Below, in pieces: positions 58,701 through 64,000 of a DNA stretch of 64,000 bases. The notes below the pieces were generated by a model. It saw nothing but the letters and a program-made list of their open reading frames with translations, was not told the DNA's origin and made no database searches. The DNA is from Dyadobacter arcticus (GTDB lineage: Bacteria; Bacteroidota; Bacteroidia; Cytophagales; Spirosomataceae): positions 558,001 to 622,000 of the forward strand of contig NZ_JAASQJ010000003.1 of the NCBI RefSeq assembly GCF_011762185.1, read 5' to 3'. The position numbers were made by a program, and so were the translations under genes. Every line of letters begins with the position of its first letter. Position 1 is the stretch's first letter.

Positions 58701-58810
58701 AGATGGGTCAGGCAAAAGCTACATTGAATTCAATTATCGAGAATTCCGACGATAAAGAGGCGGTTGAACTGGCAAAAGAAAAACTTACCCAGATCGAAAA
58801 TTTGAAATGA
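55757..58810 (+). CDS. Large periplasmic TPR protein of an envelope cluster
   Basis: 1017 residues from ATG at 55757. The ATG at 55805 (MVLKHGASTFGMLLFVGASS, cleavage after VLAQ) would give a 24-residue signal peptide and is equally credible. After the signal peptide the protein is almost entirely tetratricopeptide/Sel1-like helical repeats. They include GLEYYEKSNYVAARQEFGEF, YYESGNYEKAITYLEKAVQV and ALTYFKEFTANIEGMDAQMV, as in YbgF/BamD-type and outer-membrane TPR proteins. Its last four bases overlap the start of the barrel gene (ATGA), so the two are translationally coupled. A scaffold role in an envelope complex is inferred. Confidence 0.85.
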   Translation: MLYHNNLIQKSTNSVSMVLKHGASTFGMLLFVGASSVLAQNTLSITEPEAHFRNGLEYYEKSNYVAARQEFGEFLNTQDKLLSTSDYNKVTAEYYVAVTGLYLNYPEAEVQVDRFVKNHAEHPKAQQIYGDLGSYYYESGNYEKAITYLEKAVQVSSSLESTYQLAMSYYNTKQPDLALPLFNQVKNETSFPNAADASFFAGVINYQKNNFDAAYEDFRRIEDHPYYKNEAPNWIISSLYQLKKYDELGQYGEKILTQQRGNTKLDDVALYVAEVYYEKGDFPGAVKAYERYKRMKPGVMPPAVALHYGHSQFRTENFEGTIAALKPVGAGKDSISQYSSYLLGISYLKTNSLSNALTSFGNASQLDFNKTVQEEAAYNHAKVQLETGNNNEAIKEFNTFMARYPQSKHTEEATELVADGYASSNNSAGAIKYIEGLKNRNAKINGTYQRLTYNQGVTDFNQGRFEPAIGMFEKSIKFPLDEQLYNSASYYKAESTYGLKRVDEAAAQYLQISKNTKSGIYARKSLYALGYIYYNQKKYGQALTYFKEFTANIEGMDAQMVEDAYSRLADCYLAAKNYSEAIRTYEQVAAKGKVDKDYALFQKARAYVYMNREVEAKRQFELLISSFPASRFLDDAYFQLADMDFQSQSYSAAVKGFTRMVNEKPKSYLIPAALLRRAQSYYNLQVYEQAIVDFRKILTEYSDSPSASSALEGIQESYTAVGRPEEFTQVLGVVRKNNPGNEKLEEVEFDNVRNLYYAEKYENAINSLKQFISSYPASKHQYDANYFIASSYDKLGKVNEALQAYSKVVQENRSTFVPVSAQRSAELEIGRGNFNNAVTNFRVLLRNAESKKEQTQAWIGLMDTYYTLKSYDSTLYYAKEVINVGNVVPGGVGKAQLYMGKVPYERGDLKKASDEFKKIIASSKDEYGAEASYWVATILNKEKKYKEAETAIIEMGKSFEGYDYWRARSFILLAEVYVGMNEMGQAKATLNSIIENSDDKEAVELAKEKLTQIENLK

Positions 58811-60519
58811 CTCAACCCGGTTCAGGTAAACAGAAAATCTTACTACTCATGATTAATTCCAACACAATGCGTTTCTCATTGTTTATATTAACCCTTGGCT
58901 TCTCATCGCAATTTGCCTTTGCACAAAAGGGAGAGATTGAAAGTCAGACCTATGAAATTGTAAAGGAAAAAAGCATTGAATTTGCCCCGGCCAACCGGGT
59001 TTTTGACAAGGTCCAGCCGGTACAAGGTGAAACTGGAAAGAAAAAGGTCTCCTATGAATTTGTCGACCCTGAGATTGACATCAGTTCGCCTAAATTAACC
59101 CCAGCTGTGGGTGTATCGTCCGACGAAAAAGACAGAAAGGATAAGCCGGACATCTTAAACAACTTTGTGAAGGTAGGAGGAGGGAATTACGGCAGATTTT
59201 TGGGAGAACTCTTTGTAGGCGGTCGTCCCTCAGAAGACCTGGCATTTACCGCACAATTGAAACATTTGTCGGCGGCAAACGGTCCGGTCGATGGGAAGAA
59301 TTCAGCCAATGCAGGCACAAATATGAAGTTTGCAGGCAAGTACATCCGCAATAAGTATAAAGTGGAGGCCGCATTGGATTACGATCGTAAAAACTACTAT
59401 TTCTATGGATACCAACCGCAACCGGAAGGTGTGATGGTTGACAGGGATACGATCAGGCAGACGATTAATCAGTTTGGTGTCAATCTGGGTTTTGAAAATA
59501 CAGATGCTTCTGTGCTGGTGGATTATTCGGTAAAAACCAGTTTAAGCACTTTAAGAGACCGGTACAGTGCAACGGAACTGGATTGGGGAACTAAACTAAC
59601 TGCTTCCGTCCCGATCTCTGAAACCTTTTACGCATTGCTGGACGCAGACGCATTCGTTTCGCAACGGGTTGACCGATTGACTTACAACCGGAATTTGTTC
59701 AGAGTAAAGCCTACATTTAAATATGTTACCGATGTCTTTTCGGTGTCGGCAGGGATGAATGTGGTCAATGAAACGGACAGTGAGCTTAACATTAACAAAA
59801 CCAAAGCATTTCCGGCAGTCAACGTTGATGTCACTCCGTTTACAGGCCTGCACATTTTCGCGGGATGGAATGGCGATATTGTTAGAAATACATTGAAAAG
59901 CATGTTGAGTGAAAACCAGTGGCTTGGCCCTAATGTGATCATTGCGAACACAGAGAAAACAGCTGAATATAGTGCCGGTGTGAAAGGTGAAACTTCGAGT
60001 GGGTTTAATTACGAGGGTAAAGTGGCTTATACGAGTTACAGGAACTTCTACAATTTTAATAATTCATTGGTGGATACATCCAGATTTTCTATCATTTACG
60101 ATTCGGGAAAAACCAAGGTATTAACCATTTCCGCGCAGGCAGGCTACAACTTTAACGACTTGTTTAAGACGTCACTTAAAGGGAATTTCTTCGATTACTC
60201 AGTTGAGAGTGTGGAGGAAGCCTGGCATAGACCAGATCTGACATTAAACTGGTTTAACGCATTATCGATCAGTAAAAAATTATTTGTAACAGCTGATTTC
60301 TATATGTTAAGAGGCATGAAAGCAAAGAATTTTCAATCCGGAGTAGTCACCAAATTACCCATAATTACAGACCTTAACTTGAAGATTGACTATCTGTTAA
60401 CCAGGAATTTCTCCGCTTTTGTAGCCATCAATAATGTGTTGGGAAAGGAGTATCAGCGCTATCAATACTACCCGCAGCAAGGCCTTAACTTTATTGGAGG
60501 ATTATCGTTTTCTTTTTAA
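58807..60519 (+). CDS. Plug-less TonB-dependent-receptor-like outer-membrane beta-barrel
   Basis: 570 residues from ATG at 58807, overlapping the upstream stop; internal ATGs at 58849 and 58867 (MRFSLFILTLGFSSQFAFAQ, a clear signal peptide) are probably the true start. The mature part starts with a charged region and then barrel strands rich in alternating aromatics (YKVEAALDYDRKNYYFYGYQ, LGVNLGF-like strands), ending in GLNFIGGLSFSF with the terminal Phe typical of outer-membrane barrels. There is no plug or carboxypeptidase-like domain, which separates it from SusC. Cargo unknown. Confidence 0.78.
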   Translation: MTQPGSGKQKILLLMINSNTMRFSLFILTLGFSSQFAFAQKGEIESQTYEIVKEKSIEFAPANRVFDKVQPVQGETGKKKVSYEFVDPEIDISSPKLTPAVGVSSDEKDRKDKPDILNNFVKVGGGNYGRFLGELFVGGRPSEDLAFTAQLKHLSAANGPVDGKNSANAGTNMKFAGKYIRNKYKVEAALDYDRKNYYFYGYQPQPEGVMVDRDTIRQTINQFGVNLGFENTDASVLVDYSVKTSLSTLRDRYSATELDWGTKLTASVPISETFYALLDADAFVSQRVDRLTYNRNLFRVKPTFKYVTDVFSVSAGMNVVNETDSELNINKTKAFPAVNVDVTPFTGLHIFAGWNGDIVRNTLKSMLSENQWLGPNVIIANTEKTAEYSAGVKGETSSGFNYEGKVAYTSYRNFYNFNNSLVDTSRFSIIYDSGKTKVLTISAQAGYNFNDLFKTSLKGNFFDYSVESVEEAWHRPDLTLNWFNALSISKKLFVTADFYMLRGMKAKNFQSGVVTKLPIITDLNLKIDYLLTRNFSAFVAINNVLGKEYQRYQYYPQQGLNFIGGLSFSF

Positions 60520-60549
60520 CTTCGCTCAGTTAACTCCAAATAACGATTC

Positions 60550-61617
60550 ATGGTAGCAGTTGAAACGGTCATCCGAAAACTTATTGGCGAATATGAATTC
60601 GTAATTATTCCAGGATTCGGAGCGCTGCTATCGCATCAGATACCTGCTTCTTTCGATGCCAAGTCTGGCTACTTTACCCCACCGGCAAAGCGATTGGCAT
60701 TTAACGAATTTTTGAAGTTAGATGACGGTCTTCTTGCCAATTACATTTCAAGAGAAAAAAGCTGGACGCATTCGGAAGCTGTGGACTATGTCAAAGCCTA
60801 TACTGAAAAGCTCAGGTCTGGTTTGGAGTTTAATGGTAAAGCAAGCATTACAGGCATCGGCGAGTTCAGCAAGAATGTAGAAGGTAAGTTGCAGTTCGAG
60901 CCTAACACTGATAAATACTTTAAGGATGAATGGTATGGTTTTGAAAAAATTAAAGTAAAAGAGTTAAACCTGCAGGAAGTATCAACCAATTTGTCAGCTG
61001 ACTATTCCAATAATGAAGAGGTAGAAGTACTCGAACTGGAAGAAAACAACCGGAAGCCGCTTAGATGGATGAGATGGGCAGCGGCCGCAGTATTTACAGG
61101 CTTGCTATGTAGCCTTAGCTTTTTCTTGGTAAATTCTACTGAAAGTGAGATCAGGAGTACACTGAATCCATTTACCGAGGTTTTTACGAGGGAGCAAATA
61201 GCTTTGAAGAAGAAAGCGCCGGTTGCCGAGAAGGTATTTGTAAAGCAAGAGCCAATTGTTAAAGCAACTCCTGTCAAAATAGACTCAGTATTTACTGATT
61301 CTGTGGCTATTGCGAAACCGATTGAATCTGCGCCAGCAAAAATACCAGCAGCCAAGCCGTTAGTGTCAGAAGCTCCTGCTGGTTCTAGGTTCTATGTGAT
61401 TGCAGGTGCTTTTAAAGGGCCGCGGCAAGCCAAGGTTTTATTGGCCCAGTTGCAAAAAAAGGGATTGTCAGAGGCCAGGATCCTGCCCGGAGACAAATTC
61501 AATAAGAAGGTGAAAGTTGCTGTTGGCGGATATGACAATGAAACCGAAGCCTATCGTGCCTCTGCCAAGCTAAAACGCGTAATTGGCGAAGAGGGTTGGG
61601 TATTCAAGAAAAGATAA
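60550..61617 (+). CDS. HU-CCDC81 domain, membrane segment and SPOR domain protein
   Basis: 355 residues. The N-terminal 140 residues match the prokaryotic HU-CCDC81 pair of domains (LIGEYEFVIIPGFGALLSHQ, RLAFNEFLKLDDGLLANYIS and ASITGIGEFSKNVEGKLQF). A membrane helix follows at about 176-196 (WAAAAVFTGLLCSLSFFLV), then a Pro/Ala/Lys-rich periplasmic linker, and a SPOR domain at about 275-355 (RFYVIAGAFKGPRQAKVLLA, KVKVAVGGYDNETEAYRASA). SPOR binds denuded peptidoglycan. The HU-like domain would be cytoplasmic, so the protein could connect something inside the cell with septal wall. It ends with a terminator. Confidence 0.88.
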   Translation: MVAVETVIRKLIGEYEFVIIPGFGALLSHQIPASFDAKSGYFTPPAKRLAFNEFLKLDDGLLANYISREKSWTHSEAVDYVKAYTEKLRSGLEFNGKASITGIGEFSKNVEGKLQFEPNTDKYFKDEWYGFEKIKVKELNLQEVSTNLSADYSNNEEVEVLELEENNRKPLRWMRWAAAAVFTGLLCSLSFFLVNSTESEIRSTLNPFTEVFTREQIALKKKAPVAEKVFVKQEPIVKATPVKIDSVFTDSVAIAKPIESAPAKIPAAKPLVSEAPAGSRFYVIAGAFKGPRQAKVLLAQLQKKGLSEARILPGDKFNKKVKVAVGGYDNETEAYRASAKLKRVIGEEGWVFKKR

Positions 61618-61636
61618 TAATACTGTGCAAATTGAG

Positions 61637-61661
61637 AGGAAGCGGTATTGCTTCCTTTTTT
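61637..61661 (+). terminator. Terminator after the SPOR protein gene
   Basis: A 7-bp stem (61637-61643 with 61650-61656), 6-nt loop, followed by T5-6. It lies 20 bp after the stop codon and separates the SPOR gene from the TonB-like gene. Confidence 0.8.
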
Positions 61662-61716
61662 GTTGAATACGAATTTTGCTAATTTTACGTTTCGAAAGAA
61701 ATTTTAAGACAATCAA

Positions 61717-62643
61717 ATGATCACATTACAGGCAGAAGACCGACAAAGAATTGCTATTTCCTGGGCCTGGTCCTTTGGAATAACTGCTGCCATGCTGGGT
61801 TTGTTTTTCATTATCAAATTGAATAGCAACCTGGCCAAAGTGGAGCCTATGGAGCTTTTTGTTGAAGTGAATTATGGAACGAGCAAGGTGGGTAAAGGCG
61901 ATGTACAGACGTTCAATAAGCCAAATAATAGCAAGGTAGCCGAGAATATGAAGGCCGATGCCGACGAAGTAAAGAAAGTAAAATCCGTTGCGACGCCTAA
62001 ACCGACACCACCCACGCCACCGAAAATAGAATCGCCCAAACCCGCAAAAACAGTTGCTGAGAAACCGGTAATCGCCGCAAAGGAGGAAAGTCCCGTTGAA
62101 GCGCCAGAGAAGACGGATGTAAAAAAATCCAATGGAAGTGAAAATGCTTCGGCACCGGTTAGCAAACCTGCACCGGAAAAAGCAGTTAACAAAGATGCGT
62201 TATTCACCAAATCTTCCGGAAGCAAATCGGGGAGCAATGGCACCAACGGAACCAAAACCGGGGTTGGCGGGAACAACAATGGTGACGACGCGGAAGGAGT
62301 AGGAGATAAAGGATCAAAAACAGGTAGCTTATTTGCCAAAACATATAAAGGAGAAGGAGGCGGTGGTGGCACAGCTGTCGGGCTAAGCTTATCCGGATGG
62401 AGCTGGTCTCGCAGGCCTGTTGTGGATGATAATTCGGATGCTACCGGTGATATTACATTCAAAATCACTGTGGACAAAAATGGCCGGGTGAAAAGCATTG
62501 TGACACAAAGTACCACCGTAACTGATTACGCTGTGGTCAACAAATACAAAAGCGCGGTTCGGGACCTGACATTCATACCAAAATCTTCCAATGTTCCCGA
62601 TGAATCGATTGGGACGATTACCTTTAAAATACGTTCTCGATAA
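61717..62643 (+). CDS. TonB-family energy transducer-like protein
   Basis: 308 residues. One N-terminal membrane helix (about 13-33, ISWAWSFGITAAMLGLFFII), then a long periplasmic linker: Lys/Pro/Ala-rich (VATPKPTPPTPPKIESPKPA) then Gly/Ser/Asn-rich. The last 95 residues carry the TonB C-terminal fold (DATGDITFKITVDKNGRVKS, KYKSAVRDLTFIPKSS). The protein is preceded by the envelope operon but has its own transcription unit after the terminator. ExbB/ExbD genes are not in the window. It would energise an outer-membrane receptor, possibly the barrel upstream, by inference. Confidence 0.88.
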   Translation: MITLQAEDRQRIAISWAWSFGITAAMLGLFFIIKLNSNLAKVEPMELFVEVNYGTSKVGKGDVQTFNKPNNSKVAENMKADADEVKKVKSVATPKPTPPTPPKIESPKPAKTVAEKPVIAAKEESPVEAPEKTDVKKSNGSENASAPVSKPAPEKAVNKDALFTKSSGSKSGSNGTNGTKTGVGGNNNGDDAEGVGDKGSKTGSLFAKTYKGEGGGGGTAVGLSLSGWSWSRRPVVDDNSDATGDITFKITVDKNGRVKSIVTQSTTVTDYAVVNKYKSAVRDLTFIPKSSNVPDESIGTITFKIRSR

Positions 62644-62649
62644 TCAGTA

Positions 62650-63954
62650 ATGGATTACCAGGATACCATTGATTACCTGTACAGCAAACTTCCGGTTTTT
62701 CAGAATATAGGGGCCCGAGCTTTTAAGCCGGGCCTTCAAACTATTAGAGACCTTTGCGAATCGCTTGGCAACCCTCAGGAACAATATCCCACCATTCATG
62801 TTGCCGGTACCAATGGAAAAGGCAGTACATCGCATATGATTGCTGCTATTTTACAAACCGCAGGCTACAAAGTAGGGTTATATACTTCCCCTCATCTGAA
62901 GGATTTTAGGGAACGTATAAGGGTGGACGGTCAGAAAGTTAGTGAAAGGTTTATTGTGGACTTTACCGCCGATCAGCAATCTAACATTGAAAAACTGAAT
63001 CCTTCATTCTTTGAGGTTACAGTGGCGATGGCATTGTCGTATTTTCAAGTTTTGGAAGTCGATGTTGCTGTCATTGAGGTTGGTATGGGCGGCAGACTGG
63101 ACTCGACGAACATCGTCACCCCGGTTTTATCCCTCATTACAAACATTAGCCTCGACCACACACAATTCTTAGGTGAAACGCTTGCCGAAATAGCTGGCGA
63201 GAAGGCTGGCATTATTAAACAAGGTATTCCCGTAATCATTAGTGAGCTTCAAAGCACTGATATTGCCAATGTTTTTATTGAGAAAGCTATTGAACTGAAT
63301 GCTTCGCTAACCTTTGCATCCGACCTATATGAAGTGACGGATCTCGGCATCCATAAAGGGCTGATGAAATTGAATGTCGAAGCCAGGCGTAGCAAAGATA
63401 TTTCGTGGCCGGACTTAAATTTGGATCTTGGCGGGGCATATCAAAGAAAAAATATATGCGGGGTACTTTGCGCGATAGAGGTACTTAAATCAAGAGGTTA
63501 CCAAATCCCAACATCTGCTGTTTATCAGGCATTATCTTCTGTAACTAAGCTGACGGGCCTGCTGGGACGCTGGCAACTCTTGCAGGTATCACCCACAGTT
63601 TATTGCGATACGGCACATAACATTTCCGGATTAACGGACACCATTAAACAATTTCTGACGATTCCTGCCTCTCAGCGGCGTTTTGTGATTGGGTTTGTCG
63701 GGGATAAGGACATTTCCGGCATCTTAAAGTTGTTTCCTAAGAATGCGTTCTATTATTTCTGCCAGCCGTCCAACGCCCGGGCATTAATGGCGTCAGAACT
63801 GACAGAATTTGCATTGGCTAATGGTTTAGAGGGCGAAACGTATGAAAACGTAAATGAAGCTTTGAAACGGGCAATAACAGACTCAACAGTGAACGATGCC
63901 ATATATGTGGGCGGCAGCACTTTCGTTGTGGCGGATCTTGAACAACTATTGTAA
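62650..63954 (+). CDS. folC: Bifunctional folylpolyglutamate synthase/dihydrofolate synthase
   Basis: 434 residues. FolC/Mur ligase family: the P-loop is VAGTNGKGSTSHMIAAILQT, followed by YTSPHLKDFRERIRVDGQKV, VGMGGRLDSTNIVTPVLSLI with NISLDHTQFLGETLAEIAGE and KAGIIKQGIPVIIS. The C-terminal domain shows LGRWQLLQVSPTVYCDTAHN and IGFVGDKDISGILKLF. It adds glutamate to folates in folate metabolism. It starts 6 bp after the TonB-like stop and is likely cotranscribed with it. Confidence 0.95.
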   Translation: MDYQDTIDYLYSKLPVFQNIGARAFKPGLQTIRDLCESLGNPQEQYPTIHVAGTNGKGSTSHMIAAILQTAGYKVGLYTSPHLKDFRERIRVDGQKVSERFIVDFTADQQSNIEKLNPSFFEVTVAMALSYFQVLEVDVAVIEVGMGGRLDSTNIVTPVLSLITNISLDHTQFLGETLAEIAGEKAGIIKQGIPVIISELQSTDIANVFIEKAIELNASLTFASDLYEVTDLGIHKGLMKLNVEARRSKDISWPDLNLDLGGAYQRKNICGVLCAIEVLKSRGYQIPTSAVYQALSSVTKLTGLLGRWQLLQVSPTVYCDTAHNISGLTDTIKQFLTIPASQRRFVIGFVGDKDISGILKLFPKNAFYYFCQPSNARALMASELTEFALANGLEGETYENVNEALKRAITDSTVNDAIYVGGSTFVVADLEQLL

Positions 63955-63960
63955 AATCGA

Positions 63961-64000
63961 ATGACGAGAAGGAAAATGCATTATTACCGCTTCAACGGGG
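63961..64000 (+). CDS. Possible start of a further gene (partial)
   Basis: ATG at 63961, 6 bp after the folC stop, opens 13 codons (MTRRKMHYYRFNG) before the window ends. The spacing suggests the next gene of the folC operon. Too short to identify. Confidence 0.35.
   Translation, partial: MTRRKMHYYRFNG

Noticed and set aside
61872..62516. 214-codon minus-strand frame under the TonB-like gene
   Set aside because: Shadow of the Gly/Ser/Pro-rich linker; low complexity and no start context.

Overview
The window looks like chromosomal DNA of a Bacteroidota bacterium, most likely of the Cytophagales and close to Dyadobacter. This is inferred from gene content, not from a database match. The supporting genes are a SusC/SusD outer-membrane pair, proteins with type A and type B T9SS sorting domains, a short 287-residue primary sigma factor, HU-CCDC81/SPOR and TonB-family envelope proteins, few recognisable Shine-Dalgarno sites, and a match to the Bacteroidota -7 promoter motif (TAnnTTTG) before rpsO. 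I saw no insertion sequence, integrase, phage gene or CRISPR array. About fifty protein genes and one tRNA-Met can be supported.

Layout. 1-4.1 kb (minus): a truncated secreted beta-propeller protein, a secreted DUF1080-like/PA14 protein, a Cys-rich lipoprotein and a free-standing LuxR-type HTH protein. 4.7-9.6 kb (plus): a SusC/SusD pair closed by a strong terminator. 9.8-20 kb: polA, an S9A oligopeptidase with a G-rich tract between them, MetY, an FMN reductase, a WYL regulator, a luciferase-like monooxygenase and a DUF2147 protein. 20.4-31.5 kb: GAF histidine kinase, RsmB-like methyltransferase, three SRPBCC proteins, an AraC regulator, an MBL-fold hydrolase with an altered metal motif, Tex and a large T9SS type B protein. 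31.5-43 kb: RlmD-like methyltransferase, DnaB, PhoH, M43 protease, ComEC, DUF922-like protein, dCMP deaminase, SlyD-like PPIase, ACP phosphodiesterase and HolA. 43-46.7 kb: a DNA-alkylation-repair group (AlkA, Ada-type zinc domain, 2OG-Fe(II) oxygenase) and an ABC exporter. 46.8-54.3 kb: tRNA-Met, START-like protein, LptF/G permease, rpsO, pnp, sigA and menD. 54.3-64 kb: a TPR lipoprotein, then an envelope cluster (1000-residue TPR protein, plug-less beta-barrel, HU-TM-SPOR protein, TonB-like protein) and folC.

How the genes fit together. Most of the window is housekeeping: replication (polA, dnaB, holA), RNA metabolism and modification (pnp, rsmB, rlmD, rpsO, tex), and menaquinone, folate and sulfur metabolism. 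The accessory interest lies in four places: the 55.4-62.6 kb envelope cluster, which could link cytoplasm, inner membrane, peptidoglycan and outer membrane; the alkylation-repair group; the Cys-rich lipoprotein with its HTH neighbour; and the non-coding structure. Ten convergent gene junctions occur. Five carry inverted-repeat elements of several different sequence families, one carries a simple AT-rich hairpin, and four are fused tail-to-tail with almost no spacer. No single striking new system is obvious; the envelope cluster and the convergent-junction repeats are the best candidates for follow-up.
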